Assembly (NCBI GenBank): GCA_002304315.1
Contig: NEUO01000012.1
Coordinates: forward strand, 1 to 39,676
Direction of reading: 5' to 3'
Length of the DNA: 39,676 nucleotides
From: Verrucomicrobiia bacterium Tous-C4TDCM
GTDB taxonomy: Bacteria > Verrucomicrobiota > Verrucomicrobiia > Verrucomicrobiales > Akkermansiaceae
Below the pieces are notes generated by a model. That model was given only the letters and a program-made list of their open reading frames with translations. It did no database searches and was not told where the DNA came from. The position numbers were made by a program, and so were the translations under genes. Within the stretch, counting starts at the first letter, position 1. Each line of letters begins with the position of its first letter. Positions 8,093-17,602 of the stretch are shown in pieces.

Positions 8093-11000
8093 ATGAATCA
8101 CCCGAGCTTCCCAACCCGCGCGATGGGCGTTTGCCCCCATTCTCAGACGACCGCCACGGAATGCGGACTCCGTCGCTGGCTCCGGCTCGTCGGTGGGGCC
8201 TGTCTTTGCCTGATCGCGACCAGTGCCGTGCGGGCCGATGTCTTCAGCAACGTGCCCGAGGCGGCCGGCTACAACCTGGCCTATGAACTGGCCATCCCGG
8301 TGAACGGCGCGTTCCAAGGCGCGACCGCCGTGCCCTATGCCATCAACAACGCGGCCACCGCGGCGCCCGCTGGCTTTGACCGGGTGGCCTACTATCTCGA
8401 GCTCACCAACGCCGCGGGAACCACCACCTGGGTCTATGCCTCGATGGATGCCTTCACCACCGCGGTCACCCAGACCGGCCTGCCGCACGCCACGAACAAC
8501 AACGTTTCCTTCCAACGCAGCGTCACCCACCTCGAGGTCGCCTCCAACGTGGCCGGCGTGAAAACCGGATCTTTCGATCGCTGCCAAATCGAAATGTGGC
8601 ACCACAGCTACTCCGCCGCGGATCCGAACACCGTATTCGGCTCAAGCAATACGCTCTTCGACTGGGGTGACACCCTCACCACCGCCTCTCCCTCGGGTTA
8701 TGGCTCGTTTCAGATTCACAACACGGTCGGCAGACAAGTCGTGCTCGCTTACAACCGCTGGGCTTCCAACAGCACAGTCGACGACGACGACGTCGGCATC
8801 GGCAGTTCCAGCGGGGCTCAACCCGATTGGACCTTTGCTGCGAACGCCGCCACCTACACCAGCCGCAAGCTCGTGGTACTCGTCCGCCCGAAACGCTTCA
8901 CCGTTACCTTGACGGCGGTGCCCGTGCACCAACAGGTCACCCCGAGAAACGTCGCCACCAATGCCGCCATCGTCCCCATCACCGGCACGGAAACCACCGG
9001 CGGCTTCGAAAAGGCGGTCCTCAAGGTGCTTCGAAACGGTGTCCCCTACGGCGCCGATCTCGAACGGACCCTCACCTACTCCGGAGGATCCGCCGCCTTT
9101 TCGTTCAGTCCTTCCATCACCGCGGAACTCGCGAACTACACCTTCGAACTCTATCTCAAGCAGGGCGCGAACTCCTATCTCGTCCGAAGGATCAGCGGCG
9201 TCACCGCGGGCGATGTCTTCATGTGGTACGGCCAGTCCAACGCCCAGGCCAGAAACTTCTCGGGCAGCGCCAATGCCTACGCTTCGCCGTGGATCCGCAC
9301 CTTCGGCATGTCCAGCGACAACGCAACCGTCACCCAGGCCCATCCGTTCTGGGTCGAGGCGAACGGCGACGGCAGCCTCGAAATCCCCGCCGGCGTCGGC
9401 CAGTGGCCGCTGGTCGTGGGCCGCAAGATCGTCGATACCTACAGCATCCCGGTGGCAATCCTGAACGGCGCCCGCGGCGGCTACTCGATGCTCCGGCTCC
9501 AGCGCGACGATGCCAACCTGAACAACCTCGCCGACACCGGAACCACCACCTACCGCGTTTACAACCGCCTCCGCTACCGCGCCCTCCAAGCAAAGGTGAA
9601 TACGGGTGTTCGCGCCATCTTCTTCTATCAGGGGGAGAGCGATGTGAACAACACCGCGCAGCACATGAGCGGCTTCGGTTCGCTGATGGCCGACTGGCAG
9701 GTGGACTACCCGGCGGTGGAGAAGGTCTATGTCACCCAGCTCCACGTCGGATGCAGCACCAGCCGCGAACTTCCGGCCCTGCGCGATGCCCAGCGCTTGA
9801 TCCCCGACATTTATGACAAGGGGCGCATCATGTCCACCAACGGACTGACCGCCCATACGGACAACTGCCATTACCCATTCACCGGTGGTTATGAGACGCA
9901 TGGCATCAACGCGTTCCGGCAGGTCGCGCGTGATCTCTACGGCGCGCCGGACGCCCCCGACATCGACCCGCCGAATCCGGCGCGGGTGGAGATGGCAAAC
10001 GCCGCGGGTGACCGTCTCCGTATCGTTCTCAGGAAGCCGGGTGCCACCATCACGGTGGATCCCGCGGCCCTGGTGGACTTCCGACTGAATGGCTCGCCCG
10101 CGGTGCTCCTGTCCTCGTCCGTCACCGCCACCGGCATCGAGCTTCAGTATGACCGCCCGGTGACCGGAGCGACCAGCCTCGACTACCTCGCCCACATCGG
10201 CAACGCCCCCGGTTGGGTGCGCAACGGCAATGGCATCGGCCTGCTCACGTTCTCGGAGCCCGTCCCTGCAACCAGCCACCCGGTCGTCACCCTCGTGTCG
10301 CCCACCGGACCTGTTGAGTTCGCCGCCGGCACCACCGTGACGCTGCAAGCCACGGCGGTGACGCCGGCCGGCACGATCGCCCGTTTCGAAGTCTTCATCA
10401 ATGGCATCCTCCACACCGCCGTGAATTCCGCCGCCACGGTCACCGCGAACTGGAAGGTGCCGGCCTCGGGCAGGCACCGGGTGCTCTTCCGCGCCACCAA
10501 CAGCGCTGGCGAGACCGGAGAGGCCTCCGTGGTGGTCTTTGCAGGAGCCACCGCATCACCCGGCGGGGTCGGCAACGGCCTGAAAGTCTGGCTCAGGCCG
10601 GAAAGCGGCATCGTCCGGGACAGTGCGGGCGTGGTCACCGCCTGGCAGGACAGCAGCGGGAATGGCAATCACTCGGTCCAGACCAACCCGATCGCCATGC
10701 CCGACTATGCACCGCAACGGTTCGAGGTCATGCCCGGTGTCGCTTTCGACGGCGACGACTGGCTCACCGGCGCGGCAGGGATGAGCACCGGAAGTTATAC
10801 CAAGATCGTCCGGGTCCTGTTGTCGGACTTTGCTCTAACGGGAAACATCCTTTCGTCGTCCGCGGCATCGGGCACGCGCCACGCCCTGTTCATGTCGACG
10901 AGCCCGCAGCCGCGCCTCTGGCACGGCGCGATTTTCGTGACCTCTTCCGCTTCGATGACCGCCGGTCAAGGGCACCTGCTGACCGCCACCTATGACTCGG

Positions 11001-11602
11001 CCACGAAGATCGGCACTCTCTACCTCGACGGCACGCCGGTGGGCACGGGAACGGCGACTGCCAACACCACCGACCCGACCTATCAACTGGGAGCCATCAA
11101 CGGCGCGAACTTCATGCGCGGCGCGATCGGCGAGGCCATCATTTTCGACCGGGTGCTCGGCAGCACCGAACGGGCCGCCGTCGAAGCCTATCTCGCCACC
11201 AAGACCCAGGCTCCCGCGAACGCCCCGCTCGTCAGCTACTCCGCTTGGAGCACGGCGAACCTTTCCTCCCCGGGCAACAACGGTGCCGAGGACGATGCGA
11301 ACGGCAATGGCCTCGCGAATCTGATCGAGTTCGCGCTCGGGATCGATCCCGCCAACTCCGCGGCGCCCAAACCGCTCGAATTGACCATGAACCCCGGTAC
11401 GCTGACGGTCCGCTATTCGCGCCCGACCGACAGGACCAGCATCAGCTACCAGTTGATGGAATCGCCCGATCTGGTGAGTTGGACTGCCGTGGCGGATCAG
11501 CGGGGATCCGTCACGGGCGGGATCGAAGAACGGTCCTATTCACGCGTCATTGGTCCGCTTCCGAAGCTCTTTTACAAGCTCCGGGTCGTCCTCGCGCCTT
11601 GA
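8093..11602 (+). CDS. Secreted SGNH/sialate-O-acetylesterase-like protein with Ig and LamG domains
   Basis: About 1169 residues. The ATG at 8093 is preferred (8123 possible); the long N-region ends in a hydrophobic stretch LVGGACLCLIATSAVRA, a signal peptide. An N-terminal module of unknown family precedes an SGNH esterase domain with WYGQSNAQ (S382), YQGESD (512-517) and DNCH (D590, H593), the blocks of carbohydrate esterases/sialate O-acetylesterases. Next come an Ig-like domain (about 726-820), a LamG/concanavalin-like domain (about 826-1040, GLKVWLRPESGIV) and a tail with NGNGLANLIEFALG, QLMESPDLVSWT and a KLFYKLR ending. That tail is shared with other secreted proteins here. It probably de-acetylates extracellular glycans; the LamG domain may bind carbohydrate. 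Confidence 0.85.
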   Translation: MNHPSFPTRAMGVCPHSQTTATECGLRRWLRLVGGACLCLIATSAVRADVFSNVPEAAGYNLAYELAIPVNGAFQGATAVPYAINNAATAAPAGFDRVAYYLELTNAAGTTTWVYASMDAFTTAVTQTGLPHATNNNVSFQRSVTHLEVASNVAGVKTGSFDRCQIEMWHHSYSAADPNTVFGSSNTLFDWGDTLTTASPSGYGSFQIHNTVGRQVVLAYNRWASNSTVDDDDVGIGSSSGAQPDWTFAANAATYTSRKLVVLVRPKRFTVTLTAVPVHQQVTPRNVATNAAIVPITGTETTGGFEKAVLKVLRNGVPYGADLERTLTYSGGSAAFSFSPSITAELANYTFELYLKQGANSYLVRRISGVTAGDVFMWYGQSNAQARNFSGSANAYASPWIRTFGMSSDNATVTQAHPFWVEANGDGSLEIPAGVGQWPLVVGRKIVDTYSIPVAILNGARGGYSMLRLQRDDANLNNLADTGTTTYRVYNRLRYRALQAKVNTGVRAIFFYQGESDVNNTAQHMSGFGSLMADWQVDYPAVEKVYVTQLHVGCSTSRELPALRDAQRLIPDIYDKGRIMSTNGLTAHTDNCHYPFTGGYETHGINAFRQVARDLYGAPDAPDIDPPNPARVEMANAAGDRLRIVLRKPGATITVDPAALVDFRLNGSPAVLLSSSVTATGIELQYDRPVTGATSLDYLAHIGNAPGWVRNGNGIGLLTFSEPVPATSHPVVTLVSPTGPVEFAAGTTVTLQATAVTPAGTIARFEVFINGILHTAVNSAATVTANWKVPASGRHRVLFRATNSAGETGEASVVVFAGATASPGGVGNGLKVWLRPESGIVRDSAGVVTAWQDSSGNGNHSVQTNPIAMPDYAPQRFEVMPGVAFDGDDWLTGAAGMSTGSYTKIVRVLLSDFALTGNILSSSAASGTRHALFMSTSPQPRLWHGAIFVTSSASMTAGQGHLLTATYDSATKIGTLYLDGTPVGTGTATANTTDPTYQLGAINGANFMRGAIGEAIIFDRVLGSTERAAVEAYLATKTQAPANAPLVSYSAWSTANLSSPGNNGAEDDANGNGLANLIEFALGIDPANSAAPKPLELTMNPGTLTVRYSRPTDRTSISYQLMESPDLVSWTAVADQRGSVTGGIEERSYSRVIGPLPKLFYKLRVVLAP

Positions 11603-11685
11603 GCCGGGGAGGGAGAGCCCAGAGCCCAGAGTTGAGAGTTGGCCCAGAGGACTTTGCGTCGGAGTCGCGCCTCATTCGCTGATAA

Positions 11686-11724
11686 GAAAAAGCGGCGCGA
11701 CAGGATGGAACCCGCCGCGCCGCT
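11686..11724 (-). terminator. Rho-independent terminator of the beta-strand-repeat gene
   Basis: A perfect 9-bp stem AGCGGCGCG/CGCGCCGCT (11691-11699 with 11716-11724) is followed, on the minus strand, by TTTTT and a T-rich tail. It lies 45 bp beyond the stop of the giant minus-strand gene, as expected for its terminator. The plus-strand esterase ends 84 bp away on the other side. The remaining 11603-11685 holds only a low-complexity GAGCCCAGAG-type stretch. Confidence 0.8.
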
Positions 11725-11768
11725 GTGAGGAACCCGTCCGGACTGGATCCGTCGGAGTTCGGATCAAA

Positions 11769-14700
11769 TCACTGGCCGGTGACCTTGAGGCGGGCGAATT
11801 TTTTGCCGCTGAGGGGTCCCGGGAAGGTGTATTTCACATCAGCAGCGGTGTCGGTGATGTTGCCGCCACCGAGGGTTTCCGCCGTCCACACGCCGCTCAG
11901 CGTGGCGGAGGTTTCCACCACGAAGTGGGTGTTGTAGACTCCAACATAGCCGACGCCCTTGGGCCAGGTGATGCTGAGGCTACCCATGCTGTCGATCACG
12001 CCGGGCAGCGGGGTGAAGCCGGTGGTGACGGTGGTTCCGCCGATGAAATACTCCACTCCGTTGGTCACGCCGTCGCCATCATGGTCGCCGTCGAGGTTCA
12101 AGGCGGCCCCGTTCAGGAAGGCCCACTCGCCGAAGCCCGTTCGCACCAGTTTGAGGGTGGTAAATCCGTCCACCTGGAGTTCATAGCCAGCGATCGGCGC
12201 GGCCAGCACCGGGGGGATCCCGGTGAAGGACAGTGCCGTCATCAGCGTGTAACTCACCACCGCCGGACTCGGCGCGCCGGTGATGGTGACCGTCGACCCC
12301 GTGTCAAAGTTGACCGTGCTGGTGGAGGTGGTGGTCGAGCCCACGGTGAATCCCAGCGATGCACCGGTGTTTACCACGATCGCCGAGGACTGGCTGCCGC
12401 CCACCAACGCGAGGACGCCATTGTTAACATTCGTATCACCGGTGTAGGTGTTGGCTCCGGCGAGGGTCAACGTGTTGCTGCCGGATTTGGTCAGCCCGCC
12501 GCCGAGGGAGACCCCGTCGGTCAGCAGGTTCTGGGTGATGGTGATGCTGCCGTTGGTGGTGTTGATCCCCGCGCCGCCGTCCTCGATGAAGGCGTTGGTC
12601 AGGCCGCCCATGTAGGTGGCGCTGGCAGCGGCGGGCTTGAGGGTGCCGCCGTCGAAGCGAAGGGTGGCCGTGGAGGTGGTGCCACGGGCGGTCGGGAATG
12701 CCGGCAATGTGACATCCGCGGTGCCGCCGATGGTCATCGTGACGGTGTTGGTGTTGCCCAGCGCGAGCCGGTCGAACGCCGTCGCCGCAAAGGTTCCTCC
12801 GGTGACGCCGAAGGTGACCGTCTGTCCGAGTCCAGTCACACCGTTGCCGCCCACCCTCAGGGTTCCGACCGTCGCCGTGCCGCCGGTTTGGTTATAGATG
12901 GCGGTGGTGGTGTCGGCCGCAGAATCGGAACGGCCGACCTGCAAGGAACTGAGGGGAAGGTCCAGCGTCCCGCCGCTCACGTTCAAGGTGGCTGACGTTC
13001 CGGTATTCACGCCGATGATCACGCCGCGCGTCGTGGAGCTGTAACTGCCGGTCGAAATCGTCCCGGTTCCGCTGAGGTTGTAAACGCCCGTGGCGCTGCC
13101 GTTGCCGATCAGCAACCCGTTGCCACCGGTGAACGAAATGGTGCCGCCCGAGTGGTTCACGGTTCCGGTGAAGCCCGCCGTGGCTCCAGCACCAACGGAG
13201 TAGGTTTGGGTTCCCAGCGCGTAGGTGCCGGCCGTGATGTCCAGCGTGGCGTTGTTTCCGGTGCTTCCGACGGTGTAGGTACCGACTGCCGTGATGTTCG
13301 CGTTTCCGCTCAGGGTAAGCGTGCCGGCGTTGACCGTGGTGGCACCCGAGTGGGTGTTGGCTCCCGCTAGGGTCCAAGAACCGGCGCCCGACTTGGCGAT
13401 GCCCACAGCCGCCGATCCCACACCGGCGATCTGGTTGTTCTGGATGATACCGGGAATGGTGTTGGCAGCCGTGTTGGTGCCGCCGAGGGTCAGGGTGCGG
13501 GCCGGACTGGTGCCCGTCAGCGCATCGGTCGGCGTGTTGAAGTTCGGCGCGTTGAAGACCAGCGGGCCGGTTCCATTGTTATCGATTCCGCCGCCGCCGG
13601 TGTCTCCCGCCGCCGGAGTGGGGGAGGTATTGTTGCCGATCTGGACGTTGCGGTCGGTGGTTTCACCCGCACCGTTGTAAACCAGGGTTCCGCTCCCATT
13701 GATGTTACCCAAGATGAGCGTTCCATTCGCTGCGGTGACGGGTGCGCCGAGGTTACTGCTGGCAGTGCCGCCGACCACGTTGTTGATGGAAGTTGCGACG
13801 ACCGGGCCGCTCATGATGATCGTGTTTCCGGTGTAGGTGTTGGCACCGGAAAGGATGACGGTCGCGGTGGCGCTTTGTGGCCGGAAGATGACCCGGTAGT
13901 CGTTCACGCCGTCGTCGATGACACCGGACAATTCAAGGGTGGCACCGGTGGTCGCACCGATGCGGGTCAGGTCGGCATCGACAGTGATAGGCCCAGCCCA
14001 CACGCTGGTCCCACTCCGGCCATTCAATGCGCCGAGGTTATTGCCGCCCGCACCGGCGACCGTGATGGCTTCACCCGTGACGGTGAGATTGTCGAGTTCG
14101 ACGCGGGCGAGGTCGGCCACGGTGGTGCCGGCGGTGGTGCCGGACAGGGCGCTGGGATTCTGCAGGACCAGCGCTCCCGCGCTCACCGTGGTGACACCGC
14201 CGTAGGTGTTCACTCCCCCGAGGAAGATCGTGCCGGCACCCTGCTTGGTGAGGGAGAAGCTACCCCCGTCCTCGGAGATCGGCGCGTTGATGGTGGAGGA
14301 GCCGGTGCCCCCGATCGAGCCATCGGCCTTCAGGACTACCGACGAGGTGACGTCGAGCGTGGTGTTGTCCAAGCGCAAGGCACCAAGGCTCTCGCTGTTG
14401 CCGGTGCCGGAGATGTTCACCGTGATTCCCGTTTGGGCCGCGGTGTTGTACCAGGTGCCACCGTTCGCGATGTTGACGACGGTGCCCGCACCAAACGAGG
14501 AAGATCCTCCGGTGGTGGCCAGCTTCGAATTGAATCCGCCGCTCGTGCCGACATTGACCGTGCCGGTGAAGCCGCTCAGGTTGCCGAGCAAGGTCAGATT
14601 GGAGCTGTTCGCGGCGAAGGGATTCACGCTGAGCGTCCCCGCTCCACTGAGGGCATTGTTCGCCGTGAACGCACCCGCGCCGGCGGGCGAAAGCGCAACG

Positions 14701-17357
14701 GTCCCGACGTTGACCGCCAAGGTGCCGGTGAAGGTGCCGCCCCCCGTCAGGGTCAGGGTGCCGGCGCCCAGCTTGGTGAGATCGACCGCGCCGCCGCCGA
14801 TGATGCCACCCACCGTCAGGTTGTTCGCGCTGACCGTGACCGTGCGATTCCCGCCCAAGGTCACCGGACCGGTGCCGAGGTTCAGGCTCTGGGTTCCGAC
14901 GAAGGTGAAGTCACTGTTCCACAACTGGGCGTTGTTGCCGGCGTTGACGAGATTGGCGACCGAGCTGTCAAGATTGCCACCGCTGAGGGTGAGCTGGCTG
15001 GAGCCAATCGCGTTCCCGTTGCCCAGCTGCAGCGTGCCGGCGTTGAGGACGGTGCCACCCGGGTAGGTGTTGGCGTTGTTGATCGTCAGCATGGCAGCGC
15101 CGTTCTTGACCAGCGAGCCGGACGAAATGCCGAAGCCGCCGGTGCTACCGAGAACGTAATCCTTGGTGGCGTTGTTGAAGACGGTGCTGTTGGGCGCGAC
15201 GTTCGCGAGATCGATATTGACGAAGATCGGCCCCGCCCCGCTGGCGTTGTCGTTGAAGAGGGCGTTGTCGTTGGCGAGAAAGAGCGTCGGCAGATTGTCG
15301 GAGACCTTGCTCCAGTTGTTGACCGACGCGATGTTCCAGGTGTCGTCACCATCACCCTTCCAAAAGGGGGTATCGCCCGTGATCGTCAGGGTGATCGCGG
15401 TGCCGGAATCGACGAGAGGCAATGCCACCTGACGCGCCGAGAGACCGGTGACAGCAGCCAACACGAACTGGGTGGGGCCAGCGCCGCCGACGCTGCCACC
15501 CCCGTAGCTGATGAGGTCATGGGTCACATTGTCCGCCCAACCGGGAGAGGAGGCATTGATGGTCACCGTTCCAGCGGCATTCGTCGCGAGGGTGGTGGTG
15601 GCGATGGGAGCGGTGGGGCTGTTGCTGAACGTATTGACCGTGGCCGCGCCACTGAAGGTCAGGGCGCCGATCGTCAGCGTCGCGCCTGCCGCGCCGTTGT
15701 TGTTGGAAATGATTCCGCCAGCAGCGGCTCCGACGTTGACGGTATTGATGGTTCCGCTGCCCGTGAGAGTGCCCTGCGTGAGGGTTACGGTCGGAGTCGC
15801 CGCAACGCTGCTGGCTTGCAGAAGCTTGGCGCCTGGGGCGTTGACGGTGATGCCGCTGCTGCCGTTGATGCTGGCCGACCCGACAAGCGCGAGCCCGCCC
15901 CCAGCGACCGCTGTCGCCCCGGTGTAGGTGCTGGTGCCGCCGAGGGTCCAGGTTCCGGTGGAGTTGACCGTCAGGGTTCCCGCTCCGGTTTGGAGGCCAC
16001 CTCCCACGCTGCCGCCCGCGCCAGCCAGCGTGAGGCTGGAGTTCGTCCCGACGATCGGACTTGTGTTGCTCAGCGTGATCGTGCCGGTGCCGCCGATTAG
16101 GAGGGTCGCATTGCCAAATGTCACCGGACCCACGAAGGTGCCAGGCGTCGCGCTGCTGTTGATCAGCGATCCGCTGCCGCCGATGCCCGTACCGTTGAGC
16201 GTGAGGGGGTTGGCAATGGTCATGTTGGCACCGTTCAGGTCCAGGACCGCATTATTAGCGACAGTAGTGACGGCGCTGCTGGCTCCCAACGCGGAGGGAT
16301 TGCCCACCATCAACGTGCCCGCAGTGACACCCAGAGGCCCGGGGAAGGTGTTGGCGGCGGAGAGCAAGAGTGTGCCTGTGCCGGGCTTGTTCAGACCGGC
16401 AGTTCCTTGGATCACCCCGCGGATTTCAGCGTCCACCGAGCCCAGCCCTTTGTTCACCTGCACGTCTCGGGTGGCGGCCCCGACATCCAAAGAATTCATG
16501 AATATGACTTTATGCGTGGCGGTAGATGCTCCCAAAAACAGCTTTTTTCCGTTGAAGCTCGATATAGCCGCGAAGGTGGTCGATCCGATTCCCACATTGC
16601 CTCCCGCACCACCGATGTTCACCATGCGATCCGCGCCATAGGCCGCGAAGCCGCCGTCGCTGTTGAAGTAAAAAAGACCGGCGGCAGGAGTAGCGGTTCC
16701 GGAGAGGCGGGTGAAGTCGCCGAACTTGAGACCCAGAATGCCGCCGCTGCCGAAATTCATCCCAGTTCCGGGAAGTGCGTTGGCACTATCGAGGACCAGC
16801 ACTCCACCAGTAATTTGGGTCCTGCTGAGGTAGCTGTTGCTTCCGGAAAGATAGAGCGTGCCCGCGCCGGTTTTGGTCACAAGGGAAGTTGCAAGCCCGC
16901 CGGTAAGATTGGATGCAATGGTAGAGGGAGCAGTGGTGCTATTGACCACGAGGTTTGGCCCTGTTGCCGCGTTGGTGAGATTGATGGTCCCCCCGGAGAG
17001 GAGAATCGCGCCAGAGCCAGCCGCAAACGTCATGTTCCCCGAGGCCACCGTGCCGCTGACGGTGATGGTGCCCGCGGCGAGACCCGTTGTGGTATTGCCG
17101 AAGTTCACTGCGTCAACGGTCGCGCTGGTCCCGAGGGTGGTGATGCTCCCGGGCAGGAGAACTCCGGTGGTGGACGTGCTCCAGCCTTGCGTCGCATCAC
17201 CCGTGGTCGGTGCGGCCCATGTCCCGGCCGCCGTGCCGAAGCCGGCCGTGGTGCCGTCGTTATCCCAGTAGTAAGTAGCCGCAAATGCCGAAGGCGCGGC
17301 GAAGCCGATGGAGGCGAGGGCGGAGAGGAGGAAGCGGTTTTTTTTGTTGGTTTTCAT
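11769..17357 (-). CDS. Giant secreted autotransporter-associated beta-strand repeat protein
   Basis: 1862 residues starting MKTNKKNRFLLSALASIGF, a signal peptide ending near residue 26. The body consists of Gly/Thr/Asn/Ala-rich beta-helix sequence with at least nine recognisable autotransporter-associated strand repeats (pattern 'lxKxGxGTLxLxGxNTYxGxTxVxxGxLxL'), such as GLTKSGSNTLTLAGANTYTG. No C-terminal outer-membrane barrel is visible. Instead the last ~125 residues contain DHDGDGVTNGVEYFIGG, FVVETSATLSGVW and the ending KKFARLKVTGQ, homologous to the tails of three other secreted proteins here. Such proteins are thought to be surface adhesins or matrix components in Verrucomicrobiota. 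How it is exported and held is unknown. A terminator follows at 11686-11724. Confidence 0.9.
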   Translation of the reverse strand: MKTNKKNRFLLSALASIGFAAPSAFAATYYWDNDGTTAGFGTAAGTWAAPTTGDATQGWSTSTTGVLLPGSITTLGTSATVDAVNFGNTTTGLAAGTITVSGTVASGNMTFAAGSGAILLSGGTINLTNAATGPNLVVNSTTAPSTIASNLTGGLATSLVTKTGAGTLYLSGSNSYLSRTQITGGVLVLDSANALPGTGMNFGSGGILGLKFGDFTRLSGTATPAAGLFYFNSDGGFAAYGADRMVNIGGAGGNVGIGSTTFAAISSFNGKKLFLGASTATHKVIFMNSLDVGAATRDVQVNKGLGSVDAEIRGVIQGTAGLNKPGTGTLLLSAANTFPGPLGVTAGTLMVGNPSALGASSAVTTVANNAVLDLNGANMTIANPLTLNGTGIGGSGSLINSSATPGTFVGPVTFGNATLLIGGTGTITLSNTSPIVGTNSSLTLAGAGGSVGGGLQTGAGTLTVNSTGTWTLGGTSTYTGATAVAGGGLALVGSASINGSSGITVNAPGAKLLQASSVAATPTVTLTQGTLTGSGTINTVNVGAAAGGIISNNNGAAGATLTIGALTFSGAATVNTFSNSPTAPIATTTLATNAAGTVTINASSPGWADNVTHDLISYGGGSVGGAGPTQFVLAAVTGLSARQVALPLVDSGTAITLTITGDTPFWKGDGDDTWNIASVNNWSKVSDNLPTLFLANDNALFNDNASGAGPIFVNIDLANVAPNSTVFNNATKDYVLGSTGGFGISSGSLVKNGAAMLTINNANTYPGGTVLNAGTLQLGNGNAIGSSQLTLSGGNLDSSVANLVNAGNNAQLWNSDFTFVGTQSLNLGTGPVTLGGNRTVTVSANNLTVGGIIGGGAVDLTKLGAGTLTLTGGGTFTGTLAVNVGTVALSPAGAGAFTANNALSGAGTLSVNPFAANSSNLTLLGNLSGFTGTVNVGTSGGFNSKLATTGGSSSFGAGTVVNIANGGTWYNTAAQTGITVNISGTGNSESLGALRLDNTTLDVTSSVVLKADGSIGGTGSSTINAPISEDGGSFSLTKQGAGTIFLGGVNTYGGVTTVSAGALVLQNPSALSGTTAGTTVADLARVELDNLTVTGEAITVAGAGGNNLGALNGRSGTSVWAGPITVDADLTRIGATTGATLELSGVIDDGVNDYRVIFRPQSATATVILSGANTYTGNTIIMSGPVVATSINNVVGGTASSNLGAPVTAANGTLILGNINGSGTLVYNGAGETTDRNVQIGNNTSPTPAAGDTGGGGIDNNGTGPLVFNAPNFNTPTDALTGTSPARTLTLGGTNTAANTIPGIIQNNQIAGVGSAAVGIAKSGAGSWTLAGANTHSGATTVNAGTLTLSGNANITAVGTYTVGSTGNNATLDITAGTYALGTQTYSVGAGATAGFTGTVNHSGGTISFTGGNGLLIGNGSATGVYNLSGTGTISTGSYSSTTRGVIIGVNTGTSATLNVSGGTLDLPLSSLQVGRSDSAADTTTAIYNQTGGTATVGTLRVGGNGVTGLGQTVTFGVTGGTFAATAFDRLALGNTNTVTMTIGGTADVTLPAFPTARGTTSTATLRFDGGTLKPAAASATYMGGLTNAFIEDGGAGINTTNGSITITQNLLTDGVSLGGGLTKSGSNTLTLAGANTYTGDTNVNNGVLALVGGSQSSAIVVNTGASLGFTVGSTTTSTSTVNFDTGSTVTITGAPSPAVVSYTLMTALSFTGIPPVLAAPIAGYELQVDGFTTLKLVRTGFGEWAFLNGAALNLDGDHDGDGVTNGVEYFIGGTTVTTGFTPLPGVIDSMGSLSITWPKGVGYVGVYNTHFVVETSATLSGVWTAETLGGGNITDTAADVKYTFPGPLSGKKFARLKVTGQ

Positions 17358-17602
17358 CGGATGACGAGTGCGGGTTGATGCAGGCAGCAGTGGTTCGAAA
17401 ATCGTTGCCGACTCACTTTCCCACTCTATACCCGCAGGCTATCTCCCCCCGCCTCCCTGCCAAGCTTGTTTTGACTGCAGTTTGTTAGAACTCAGTTTTC
17501 CAAAACAACCAGGATGTCCCAACCTTCGGACGACCTCAGGAATGACCTCGCGCGCATCCCACCTTGCGTCGGAAGCGACTTCCGCGCTTCATGAGGTCCG
17601 CC

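Noticed and set aside
13875-16100. Long plus-strand open frame of 741 codons inside the beta-strand-repeat gene
   Set aside because: It is antisense to a clear repeat protein; GC-rich repeats leave stop-free shadows. Its translation has no domain or signal peptide. The same applies to long antisense frames at 2250-3878, 8642-10477, 21935-24040 and 37447-39174.
12400-17000. Recurrent 'GGTGTAGGTGTTGG' DNA motifs suggestive of a repeat array
   Set aside because: They code the repeated NTYTG protein motif in the minus-strand gene. Spacing is irregular and there are no spacers, so neither CRISPR nor a DNA-level tandem array.
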